7,649 bases of DNA from Nitrospirae bacterium RIFCSPLOW2_12_42_9 (lineage in GTDB: Bacteria; Nitrospirota; 9FT-COMBO-42-15; HDB-SIOI813). The stretch is from contig MHER01000065.1 of the NCBI GenBank assembly GCA_001805205.1, forward strand, positions 1 to 7,649, in the 5' to 3' direction. The translations under genes and the position numbers were made by a program. Of the stretch, positions 1-6,304 are shown piece by piece (position 1 is the stretch's first letter; the number at the start of each line of letters is the position of its first letter). The notes beneath the pieces were generated by a model, which saw only the letters and a program-made list of their open reading frames with translations, had not been told where the DNA came from and made no database searches.

Positions 1-2
1 AT

Positions 3-92
3 GCCGGTTCAAAACCAATTCTGATCATTCAAGCTGATGAGGAAGCAATGATCCGGGATCTCTGCCTTAAATATCTTGGCAAATCAAAATAG
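3..92 (+). CDS. C-terminal end of an unidentified protein (5' end outside window)
   Basis: Of the three plus-strand frames entering from the left edge, only this one stays open, giving 29 codons and a TAG stop at 90-92. The other two frames stop at 22-24 and 35-37. The tail begins AGSKPILIIQADEEAMIRDL and ends in a basic KYLGKSK. It reads like a beta strand (KPILIIQ) followed by an amphipathic helix, as expected for the end of a cytosolic alpha/beta protein. I do not recognise the family, and 29 residues are too few to assign one. The gene converges on the HlyD-family gene, whose stop codon is 11 bp away, and no terminator hairpin is visible between them. An internal ATG at 48 would leave only 14 codons and is not a credible start. 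Confidence 0.5.
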   Translation, partial: AGSKPILIIQADEEAMIRDLCLKYLGKSK

Positions 93-103
93 AACTGCGT
101 ATA

Positions 104-1141
104 TTATTTAAATCTTACCATCACAGTCATACCTGGCTTTAGCAATCCTTCAGGATTTTTTATTGCAACCTTTACCCTGAAGGTCTTTATATCCTGTCTT
201 CCCCTTGTTACATCCCTTTGTGTTGCGAACTCTGCCTCTCTCCCTATCTCAATAATCTCCCCGTCAAAGCCTTTATCCGGCAGTGCATCTGTTTTAATTA
301 TAGCACTGTTGCCGAGCTTTAATTTACTTATATCTGTTTCTTCAATATCAACCCTTGCCCGGATTTTAGTCAGGTCATATATAGTGTAAATGGACTTACC
401 CGGAGAGGCCATCTCACCCTCTTCAAACGATTTATAAGCAATTATACCTTCGATAGGGGATAAGAGTTCAGTGTCCTTCAACTGTGTTTCAATTAGTTTT
501 AGTTGTGCCCGCGCCTCATCTATAATTGCATGTGAATATTTCAACTGTGCTCCCGCTGCCCTGAGACCGGCCTTTGCTGTGTTGAGGGCTGCCTCTAAGC
601 TCTGTCTTTTTGCTATTGCAGCATTAAACTGTGCGTTAGTACTATCATATAATGCCCTTGCAGAATCCATATCCTTTCTTGAGGCATATCCCTGACGAAA
701 TAGTTCCGAGATGCGATTAAAATTGTCCCTCGCTTCTTCGAAAATGGCCTTAATCCTTTCCACCTCAGACTCAGCAACCTTGATCTCTGCTATGGCACTT
801 TCAACCCTTGCCTCTCCATTTTCCAGGTTTGCCTTTGCAGTTTCATATCCTGCCTCTGCACCTTTCAGCATGGCCTTCTTTTCATCAAGTCTTGCTTTGA
901 GTTCTTCACTATCTAATCTTATCAAGGGGCTTCCTTTTTTAACAATATCACCCTCCCTGCAGCATAACCATACAATCTTTTCAGTTATCTTTGGACTGAC
1001 TTCAACCTCTATTGTCTCAATTAAACCTGTTGTCTCAAGGGATTCACCACTTTTTGACGGCCCATGGGATATGCTATATGCGTATACTATTATTCCAAAT
1101 AATATGATTAAAACAGCAGGAATAATAAATTTCTTGGTCAT
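104..1141 (-). CDS. HlyD-family periplasmic adaptor (membrane fusion protein)
   Basis: This 345-residue protein has the full adaptor layout. There is one N-terminal membrane anchor (about residues 5-24), a first lipoyl half-motif (about 45-76, with EGDIVKKGSPLIRLD), a long Ala/Glu/Lys-rich alpha-helical hairpin (about 77-224), a second lipoyl half (about 225-256, with LLSPIEGIIAYKSFEEGEM) and a beta-barrel/membrane-proximal part ending in LLKPGMTVMVRFK. Such proteins link an inner-membrane exporter to an outer-membrane channel in the periplasm. I chose the ATG at 1141 (MTKKFIIP), 11 bp after the pyk stop. An upstream ATG at 1204 would overlap pyk by 52 bp and add a polar 21-residue extension before the anchor. 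The Shine-Dalgarno is weak, so coupling to pyk is likely. The gene is last in its block, and no pump or channel gene is adjacent, so the substrate is unknown. Family assignment is firm; the subfamily (YbhG/EmrA/MacA-like) is not. Confidence 0.9.
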   Translation of the reverse strand: MTKKFIIPAVLIILFGIIVYAYSISHGPSKSGESLETTGLIETIEVEVSPKITEKIVWLCCREGDIVKKGSPLIRLDSEELKARLDEKKAMLKGAEAGYETAKANLENGEARVESAIAEIKVAESEVERIKAIFEEARDNFNRISELFRQGYASRKDMDSARALYDSTNAQFNAAIAKRQSLEAALNTAKAGLRAAGAQLKYSHAIIDEARAQLKLIETQLKDTELLSPIEGIIAYKSFEEGEMASPGKSIYTIYDLTKIRARVDIEETDISKLKLGNSAIIKTDALPDKGFDGEIIEIGREAEFATQRDVTRGRQDIKTFRVKVAIKNPEGLLKPGMTVMVRFK

Positions 1142-1152
1142 CTTATGGTTTA

Positions 1153-2571
1153 TTACCCGATATGATGGATCATCAGCATATTGGTGGAACCGACTACACC
1201 CCACGGGACACCGAGGGTTATGATTATCTTATCCCCTCTTTTTACAAGGTCTGTCTCTAATAATTTTTTCTCTACATTATCAATCATGGCATCAGTGTTA
1301 TCTTTTAGTTCCACATGAACCCCTTTTACTCCCCAGTATAAAGAGAGGCGTTTTAGAATTGGTGCCGTGTGGGTTATTGCTATTATTGGAATGTTAGGCC
1401 TGTATTTGGAAATAATGCAGGCTGTCCCTCCGGACCTTGTAAAAGTGACAATGGCCTTTGCATCAATATCCATTGCAGTATAGTAAACGGCATGGGCGAT
1501 TGCATGTTCAGGGTCCCCTTTTACCTTTATCCGATCAGGATCCGGTTTAATAATCCCTAAGAGTTTGTCTTCTGTTGCATGGGCAATCCTGCTCATCATA
1601 TTTACAGCCTCAACCGGATACTTTCCGACTGCGGTCTCTCCTGATAGCATTACAGCATCCGTACCATCTACTATTGCATTGGCCACATCAGATGCCTCTG
1701 CACGTGTGGGTGTCGGGTGATGGATCATGGATTCAAGCATCTGGGTAGCTGTAATTACCGGAGTACCTTCCTCATTACAACGTCTTATAATCTCCTTCTG
1801 TATGATCGGTACCTGCTCAGGTAACATTTCAACACCGAGGTCACCCCGGGCAACCATAATCCCGTCTGCTACTTTTAATATAGCCTCAAGGTTTTCTACA
1901 GCCTCTGGTTTTTCTATCTTTGCAATGACCGGTATTGAAGCACCTTCATGCTCCAGAATGTTTTTTACAACTTGTACATCCTCAGATGTCCTGATAAAGG
2001 ATATGGCAATAAAGTCAACACCCTCTTTTATACCGGTAGCAAGGTCTTCCCTGTCTTTATCTGTGAGGCTTGGGAGGGATAGTGCTGCACCCGGCAAATT
2101 AATCCCTTTTTTTTCTGAAAGCTCACCACCACGTATGACCGTACAGTAGATGTCTTTCTCAGTGGTATTTTGAACTTCGAGCTCCAAAAGCCCATCATCA
2201 AGCAGTATACGCGCACCCCTATTGAGATCCTTAGGAAGACCTTCATAATTTGTTGATACCTCTTTATTGTCTCCGGGTACATCCCTCGTAGTTATTACAA
2301 ATGGTTGACCTTCTTCCAGAGAAATTTTCTTATCCTCTATTTTACCTATACGAATCTTGGGACCCTGAAGGTCTAAAAGTATCCCGATATCCCTTCCGGT
2401 CTTTTTAGAGGCGAGGTGTATATTATTAATAACCCTGCGGTGATCCTCTATACTGCCGTGAGAGAAATTCAGTCTCGCAACATCCATTCCTGCAACAATG
2501 AGTTCTTCTATTATTTCTTGTGTGTTAGTAGAAGGGCCTAATGTTGCAATTATTTTAGTACGGCATTCCAT
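1153..2571 (-). CDS. pyk: Pyruvate kinase, K+-independent-type signature
   Basis: Cytosolic glycolytic enzyme converting phosphoenolpyruvate and ADP to pyruvate and ATP. The 472 residues match the usual length, with no extra C-terminal PEP-utilizer domain. Visible landmarks are KIIATLGPST (6-15), MDVARLNFSHG (29-39), the B domain (about 77-160), the signature IPVIAKIEKPEAV with catalytic Lys218 and metal-binding Glu220, VARGDLGVE with Asp244, and ITATQMLESM (273-282). The C domain follows. The segment DLQGPKIRI (67-75) places Leu, Gln, Lys and Ile at positions equivalent to rabbit 113, 114, 117 and 120. Lys at 117 is the mark of K+-independent pyruvate kinases; K+-dependent ones carry Glu. 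The ATG at 2571 is preferred over the in-frame ATG at 2592 because it has an AGGGAG ribosome site 9 nt upstream and gives the family-typical N-terminus. The gene sits 36 bp after livM and 11 bp before the adaptor gene, so it is probably co-transcribed with both, an unusual context. Confidence 0.97.
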   Translation of the reverse strand: MECRTKIIATLGPSTNTQEIIEELIVAGMDVARLNFSHGSIEDHRRVINNIHLASKKTGRDIGILLDLQGPKIRIGKIEDKKISLEEGQPFVITTRDVPGDNKEVSTNYEGLPKDLNRGARILLDDGLLELEVQNTTEKDIYCTVIRGGELSEKKGINLPGAALSLPSLTDKDREDLATGIKEGVDFIAISFIRTSEDVQVVKNILEHEGASIPVIAKIEKPEAVENLEAILKVADGIMVARGDLGVEMLPEQVPIIQKEIIRRCNEEGTPVITATQMLESMIHHPTPTRAEASDVANAIVDGTDAVMLSGETAVGKYPVEAVNMMSRIAHATEDKLLGIIKPDPDRIKVKGDPEHAIAHAVYYTAMDIDAKAIVTFTRSGGTACIISKYRPNIPIIAITHTAPILKRLSLYWGVKGVHVELKDNTDAMIDNVEKKLLETDLVKRGDKIIITLGVPWGVVGSTNMLMIHHIG

Positions 2572-2580
2572 AAAAATATT

Positions 2581-2586
2581 CTCCCT
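2581..2586 (-). promoter_or_regulatory. Ribosome binding site deciding the pyk start
   Basis: The minus strand reads AGGGAG here, followed by 9 nt and ATG at 2571. The upstream in-frame ATG at 2592 has no comparable site in front of it, so translation most likely begins at 2571 (MECRTKII). Confidence 0.75.
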
Positions 2587-2607
2587 TTTCATAATACCAC
2601 AAAAGTA

Positions 2608-3801
2608 TTACTCTCTGTTAACCGGCATCAGCTCTATCTTTCTCCTCGGATTTCCTATTAATCCCTGCGGTCTGAATACCATCATAAGTACCATAGCACC
2701 CCCAAAGACCAGCATCCGATAATCCTGAAACCCTCTGAGCACCTCCGGTAAGATGATCAGGAGGGCCGCACCGAGTATAACGCCTGGAATACTCCCCATC
2801 CCCCCAAGGACTACCATTGACAGGACAATAACTGTCTCAAGGAATGTAAAACTCTCAGGGGATATAAAAGAATATCTCCCTGCAAAAAAGACACCTGCTA
2901 CCCCTGCCCAGGATGCACCGAGTGTAATGGCGAGTATCTTCATTGTAGTAACATTTATGCCCATGGCAGATGCTGCAATCTCATCCTCCCTGATGGCTAT
3001 CCAGGCCCTCCCTATCCTCGAATTATTTATCCGGTTAATAATGAAGATAGCCAAAATGGATATAACTAAAATAAGATAATAAAAATGTATGGGCTCGGAA
3101 AATACGAACTTGCCTATTGATGGAGAGCTTATGCCGAGTATCCCATTTGGTCCATGCGTTAATGAATCCCAGTTGTTTAAGATGAGATGCACAATCATAA
3201 GAAAACCTAATGTTACAATGGCTAAATAATCTCCGCGCAGTCGCAGCGTAATCATTCCGAGAAACATCCCTGCAAAGGCAGCAAGCAATCCCCCGATAAG
3301 AAGGGCAGGCCAGAAGGGGATACCAAACTCTGTATTCAGGATACCATAAGAGTATGCCCCAATTGCATAGAATGCAATATAACCGAGATCAAGGAGCCCT
3401 GCAAGGCCTACAACGATATTCAGGCCGAGTGCGAGGATTGCGTAAATTCCTGTAATGGTAAGGATATCTATGTAATAATTATTTAATGCAAATGGCACGA
3501 AGATTAAAAGGATCAGAAGGACTAACAGGAGGCCCTTATTTAAAATCGCTTTTTTAAATATATTATGTACGCTTTGTAAACCTCCTTTTATATTGTTTGA
3601 TACAGCAATTCCACCACTGGCAGTTAAAAACATCTTTATCCCTTCAAAGAGGATAATCCCGCAAAATATTATCCCTCCCGATATTGCAGACTTCATTAAG
3701 GCTGTTATTGCGGACTGTTCTATACCCATGAATGGGAACAATAGAAAACCAAACCACAATGATACAATAATGGATTTATACCTTTTCCGGAACACGTTCA
3801 C
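2608..3801 (-). CDS. livM: LivM-type ABC importer permease (HAAT family)
   Basis: One of the two inner-membrane permeases of a branched-chain/hydrophobic amino acid ABC importer. The 397-residue protein is the long form, with an N-terminal extension and extra hydrophobic segments (about 11-27, 36-58) before the core begins near 90. Hallmarks are GLNIVVGLAGLLDLGYIAFY (126-145), LRLRGDYLAIVTLGF (186-200), HGPNGI (216-221), an EAA-like coupling loop (264-283, containing AIREDEIAASAMGIN), the GGMGSIPG segment and the terminal FRPQGLIG. The start is GTG at 3801, with CAGG 8 nt upstream; the first 26 bp overlap the end of livH, as expected for coupled translation. The conserved GFGEIVR stretch after the LRGDYLAIVTL motif reads GFLMIVH here, losing the Gly-Glu and the Arg. 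No ATPase gene follows; pyk does. LivM versus LivH identity is clear; the transported solute is inferred. Confidence 0.95.
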   Translation of the reverse strand: MNVFRKRYKSIIVSLWFGFLLFPFMGIEQSAITALMKSAISGGIIFCGIILFEGIKMFLTASGGIAVSNNIKGGLQSVHNIFKKAILNKGLLLVLLILLIFVPFALNNYYIDILTITGIYAILALGLNIVVGLAGLLDLGYIAFYAIGAYSYGILNTEFGIPFWPALLIGGLLAAFAGMFLGMITLRLRGDYLAIVTLGFLMIVHLILNNWDSLTHGPNGILGISSPSIGKFVFSEPIHFYYLILVISILAIFIINRINNSRIGRAWIAIREDEIAASAMGINVTTMKILAITLGASWAGVAGVFFAGRYSFISPESFTFLETVIVLSMVVLGGMGSIPGVILGAALLIILPEVLRGFQDYRMLVFGGAMVLMMVFRPQGLIGNPRRKIELMPVNRE

Positions 3802-4678
3802 CCAATAAACCTGTTGGTTTGAATATAAGGATGAGTATCAGGATTATAAATGCAAAGGCGTCCTTATATTCACTGGATATATAGGCTGCACCGAGGCTTT
3901 CAAGGATTCCTAACAGAAAACCTCCGAATACAGCCCCCTGTATATTCCCGATCCCGCCAAGCACTGCGGCAGTAAATGCCTTTATTCCTGCAACATAACC
4001 CATGTAAAAATTCACCAGGCCATAATACATGGCAACCATGAAACCTGCAACTGCTGCAAGGGCTGAGCCTGTTATAAATGTGACCATGATTACTGTGTCT
4101 ATGTCTATACCAACAAGGGATGCCATCTTTTTATCCTGTGCAGTAGCCCTCATGGCCTTACCGAGTCTTGTCTTTCTTATAAAGGTATGGAGGGCTGTCA
4201 TCAGGAAAACAGACGTGATGATTATAAACATCTGCATATATGTGAGTGTTACATCAGCCATTGATAAACCGCCCGGCGGGAGGATATGAGGGAATATCTT
4301 ATCAGCAGAACCCTGGGTCAACATTACATAATTCTGAAGGAATATAGAAACACCTATGGCGGATATAAGGGGTGACAGTCTCGGTGCATGTCTGAGAGGT
4401 CTGTAGGCTGCTCTTTCCATTGTTAACCCATAGGCACCGGAGATAATTGTTGTAATTATTAATACAATGAGTAAAGAAAGGATAAGACTTTTTGACGTTA
4501 ATCCTGTTATTGTCAGAATAGAGAGGGAGATTATGGTGATATATGCACCGAGCATGTATATTTCGCCATGAGCGAAATTAATAAGCTCAAGAATGCCATA
4601 TACCATTGTGTATCCGAGGGCGATAAGTGCATAGACAGCACCGAGGGTGAATCCATTGATTAGTTGTTGTAAAAACAT
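3776..4678 (-). CDS. livH: LivH-type ABC importer permease (HAAT family)
   Basis: Second inner-membrane permease of the same importer, 300 residues, close to the usual LivH length. The N-terminus FLQQLINGFTLGAVYALIAL leads into the family signature GYTMVYGILELINFAHGEIY (22-41). Later landmarks are LTMERAAYRPLRHAPRLSPL (85-104), an EAA-like loop GKAMRATAQDKKMASLVGID (173-192) that would dock onto an ATPase, AAVLGGIGNIQGAVFGG near the C-terminus, and a final IFKPTGLLGE. Several long hydrophobic segments are evident. The ATG at 4678 lies 3 bp after the livK stop without a strong ribosome site at normal spacing, so it is probably translated by coupling. Its last 26 bp overlap the livM start. The intact EAA loop suggests it still works with an ATPase, which must be encoded elsewhere. 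Confidence 0.96.
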   Translation of the reverse strand: MFLQQLINGFTLGAVYALIALGYTMVYGILELINFAHGEIYMLGAYITIISLSILTITGLTSKSLILSLLIVLIITTIISGAYGLTMERAAYRPLRHAPRLSPLISAIGVSIFLQNYVMLTQGSADKIFPHILPPGGLSMADVTLTYMQMFIIITSVFLMTALHTFIRKTRLGKAMRATAQDKKMASLVGIDIDTVIMVTFITGSALAAVAGFMVAMYYGLVNFYMGYVAGIKAFTAAVLGGIGNIQGAVFGGFLLGILESLGAAYISSEYKDAFAFIILILILIFKPTGLLGERVPEKV

Positions 4679-4681
4679 CCG

Positions 4682-5815
4682 TTAATGGTTCGTTTCACCT
4701 GGTTTCCAGTATTCTGTGAATTTGCCATTTTTTACTTCCCAGACAACATATGGAGAATGAAGGATGTCTCCTTTTTTATCCCACTCTAATTCGCCAAGCG
4801 CCCCTGTATGTTTCATTTCGTGGATGGCTTTACTTATTGCTGCCCCATCTGCAGATCCGGCGGCCTCAATTGAACGCAGCAGCACATTAGCTGCATCATA
4901 TGCATATATGGAATAAGGCCCTGGCTCACCATAATTAGATCTGTATGATTTGAGGAAATCCTTTGCATTCGGTATATTCTCAGGATCAGGGCTGAATGAC
5001 AGATAACTCCCTTCAGAGGCCGGTCCTGCAATCTCAATGAATTTCTGGTCGATCAAACCGTCCCCGCTCATGAATGGAATATTTAAACCAAGTTCTCTCG
5101 CCTGTTTTATTATCAGGCCCCCTTCAGGATAAATTCCTCCAAAATAGAGGAGCTCAGGTCTTTTCCCCTTCAAAGCAGTGAGAACTGCCCTGAAATCTTT
5201 GTCGCCCTGAACGACACCAGCATAGTATACAACATCAGCCTTGTGATTAATGGCCTTTACGAACTCATCTGCCAGTCCCTGACCGTATGTGGTCTTGTCA
5301 TGGAGCACCGCAATCCTTTTGAATTTCAGGACTTCAGAAACAAATGTTGCAGCCACAAGGCCCTGCTGGTCATCTCTGCCGCAGACACGGAATACATTTG
5401 TAAATCCCTGTTCTGTCAGTTGAGGATTGGTTGATGCCGGTGTGATCATCGGGATATTTGCCTTGTTATATGTGGCAGAGGCCGGGATAGAGGCATTGCT
5501 GTTAAAGTGGCCAATGATACCAATAGTCCCGGCATTAACGAGCTTGTTCGCAACTGAAACTGCCTGTTTTGGATCGTGCTGGTCATCTTCAACGATAATC
5601 TTAAGTTTTTTCTCTAATACTCCGCCTTTCCGGTTCCATTCGTTTATTGCAAGTTCAGCCCCGTTTTTCATATCAATGCCCATCTTACTCTGATCTCCTG
5701 TCATAGGGCCTGCAACCCCTATTTTAATAACATCTTCTTTTTTTGAACAACCAGTGATTATAGCGGCTAATAAAATGAAAAGACTGAGAAAGAGAACTGT
5801 ATATCTAAGTTTCAT
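4682..5815 (-). CDS. livK: LivK/LivJ-like amino acid-binding lipoprotein
   Basis: Periplasmic substrate-binding protein of the importer, 377 residues, type I fold. A short basic N-region, a hydrophobic stretch (about 6-20) and the lipobox ITGC give lipidation at Cys23. The mature part begins VIKIGVAGPMTGDQSKMG and contains DDQHDPKQAVSVANKLV (77-93), IIGHFNSNASIPAS, TPASTNPQLT, LHDKTTYGQGLA and YFGGIYPEGG, all alignable with E. coli LIV-binding protein. By that alignment Ser106, Thr129 and Tyr177 match residues that hold the amino acid backbone, and Asp252 replaces the ammonium-binding Glu226. Pocket residues differ (Met45, Phe104, Asn105, Ile228), so the side-chain preference may not be Leu/Ile/Val. 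The ATG at 5815 is chosen over 5842 because AAAAGG lies 9 nt upstream and the promoter would leave the earlier ATG only about 10 nt of leader. It is first of the liv-pyk-hlyD block; livH follows after 3 bp. Confidence 0.95.
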   Translation of the reverse strand: MKLRYTVLFLSLFILLAAIITGCSKKEDVIKIGVAGPMTGDQSKMGIDMKNGAELAINEWNRKGGVLEKKLKIIVEDDQHDPKQAVSVANKLVNAGTIGIIGHFNSNASIPASATYNKANIPMITPASTNPQLTEQGFTNVFRVCGRDDQQGLVAATFVSEVLKFKRIAVLHDKTTYGQGLADEFVKAINHKADVVYYAGVVQGDKDFRAVLTALKGKRPELLYFGGIYPEGGLIIKQARELGLNIPFMSGDGLIDQKFIEIAGPASEGSYLSFSPDPENIPNAKDFLKSYRSNYGEPGPYSIYAYDAANVLLRSIEAAGSADGAAISKAIHEMKHTGALGELEWDKKGDILHSPYVVWEVKNGKFTEYWKPGETNH

Positions 5816-5824
5816 TCGAAAATA

Positions 5825-5830
5825 CCTTTT
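5825..5830 (-). promoter_or_regulatory. Ribosome binding site deciding the livK start
   Basis: The minus strand reads AAAAGG, then 9 nt, then ATG at 5815. The in-frame ATG at 5842 has a purine run directly abutting it with no spacer, so 5815 is the better start and gives a normal lipoprotein signal peptide. Confidence 0.65.
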
Positions 5831-5859
5831 GGTCACCCTCATCCTTTATAAATTGCCTT

Positions 5860-5888
5860 AAAATACACTTATATATTCCTGTTGTCAA
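5860..5888 (-). promoter_or_regulatory. Sigma70-type promoter for the liv-pyk-hlyD block
   Basis: On the minus strand a perfect TTGACA (5888-5883) is followed by a 17-bp spacer and TATTTT (5865-5860, 4 of 6 matches to TATAAT). Transcription would begin near 5853, giving a leader of about 38 nt before the livK ATG at 5815. The TGA stop of the upstream small gene (5885-5887) lies inside the -35 box, so the two features physically overlap. Confidence 0.6.
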
Positions 5889-6169
5889 TACAGTGTTATC
5901 TTCTTAACTCTTGCAGAATTCTGAAGGACTACCATGGCATGATGGAGGCGCTGGAGCCGCATATTTCTGTTGCGGATCGCTGCCTGGTCGTGGGAGGGAA
6001 ACTTCTCATTACGGATCAGTGTCTGTAACTTACGCATCTGGTGATACAGTTCTTTATATATATCATCAGAGAAGTTTTTCAGGGTCAGGGGGTTTATGTA
6101 GATAAATCCATCCGCTATATCGGATGCGATTGCAGCAATACTCTTTCCTCTTACAAGGTCCTCTCCCAT
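5885..6169 (-). CDS. Small unidentified cytosolic protein, 94 residues
   Basis: I do not recognise this gene. It encodes 94 residues, rich in charged and helix-forming residues, with no signal peptide, no membrane segment and no cysteine. The N-terminal third (GEDLVRGKSIAAIASDIADG, then FIYINPLTL) is moderately hydrophobic. The rest looks like one or two long basic helices (DDIYKELYHQMRKLQTLIRN and IRNRNMRLQRLHHAMVVL), suggesting a compact helical, possibly protein- or nucleic acid-binding fold. Codon use resembles the neighbours, and the frame is the only convincing one here. The start is fixed: an in-frame TAA directly precedes ATG 6169. No ribosome site is visible, and a promoter candidate would begin transcription only a few bases before the ATG, so the message may be nearly leaderless. 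It lies upstream of livK in the same direction with a 69-bp gap, and divergent to ktrB. A real gene is likely; its function is unknown. Confidence 0.65.
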   Translation of the reverse strand: MGEDLVRGKSIAAIASDIADGFIYINPLTLKNFSDDIYKELYHQMRKLQTLIRNEKFPSHDQAAIRNRNMRLQRLHHAMVVLQNSARVKKITLY

Positions 6170-6182
6170 TTACAAATTAGAA

Positions 6183-6210
6183 ATTATCATGGAAGGTGTA
6201 ATCCAGTCAA
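6183..6210 (-). promoter_or_regulatory. Candidate promoter of the small 94-residue gene
   Basis: The minus strand reads TTGACT (6210-6205), a 16-bp spacer, then GATAAT (6188-6183). These differ from consensus at one position each. The expected start of transcription, about 7 bp downstream near 6176, would leave a leader of only about 6-7 nt before ATG 6169, consistent with the missing ribosome site. Confidence 0.45.
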
Positions 6211-6237
6211 GAGACTGCCAGTTTAATATCCTTGACT
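6205..6237. repeat. Perfect 7-bp inverted repeat spanning the divergent -35 boxes
   Basis: AGTCAAG (6205-6211) and CTTGACT (6231-6237) are exact inverted copies 19 bp apart, and each contains the -35 box of one of the two divergent promoter candidates. Between them lies a second small dyad, ACTG-C-CAGT (6214-6222). The symmetry may simply reflect two TTGACT boxes facing outward, or it may be a regulator site; the sequence alone does not decide. Confidence 0.5.
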
Positions 6238-6261
6238 CGGTTCCATATCTTGTCGTAGTAT
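6232..6261 (+). promoter_or_regulatory. Candidate promoter of ktrB
   Basis: TTGACT (6232-6237, 5 of 6), an 18-bp spacer, then TAGTAT (6256-6261, 4 of 6). A TATTAT overlaps at 6259-6264 but would need a 21-bp spacer. Transcription would begin near 6268, leaving about 44 nt of leader with the ktrB ribosome site inside it. Confidence 0.45.
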
Positions 6262-6297
6262 TATTCCACTCCCTATGGAGAATAGACAAAACAACCT

Positions 6298-6304
6298 GAA
6301 AGGG
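6298..6304 (+). promoter_or_regulatory. Ribosome binding site for the TTG start of ktrB
   Basis: GAAAGGG is followed by 7 nt and TTG at 6312. An in-frame TAG at 6309-6311 immediately precedes that TTG, so the coding region cannot start earlier. The next in-frame ATG is far inside the channel core, past the first transmembrane helix, which makes TTG the start. Confidence 0.7.

Noticed and set aside
93..103. Possible bidirectional terminator between the convergent left-edge gene and the adaptor gene
   Set aside because: The gap is only 11 bp and contains no hairpin or T-run.
1142..1204. Longer adaptor protein starting at ATG 1204
   Set aside because: It would overlap pyk by 52 bp and add a polar extension before the membrane anchor; ATG 1141 gives the normal adaptor N-terminus.
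711..1223. A 170-codon plus-strand open frame opposite the adaptor gene
   Set aside because: It is antisense to a well-supported HlyD protein; its Ser/Ala/Leu-rich translation is the typical reflection of a helical Ala/Glu-rich gene, and it has no recognisable domain.
1727..2149. A 140-codon plus-strand open frame inside pyk
   Set aside because: It lies entirely antisense to the most conserved part of pyruvate kinase and has Ser/Ile-rich, non-protein-like composition.
2592..2610. 6-bp inverted repeat TAATAC / GTATTA between livM and pyk as a terminator
   Set aside because: The stem is short and entirely AT-rich apart from one GC pair, and no T-tract follows directly, so it should not stop transcription.
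5911..6226. Two overlapping plus-strand open frames (5911-6105 and 6041-6226)
   Set aside because: Both are opposite the 94-residue minus-strand gene; neither has a ribosome site or a plausible fold, and the minus-strand frame has better codon use.
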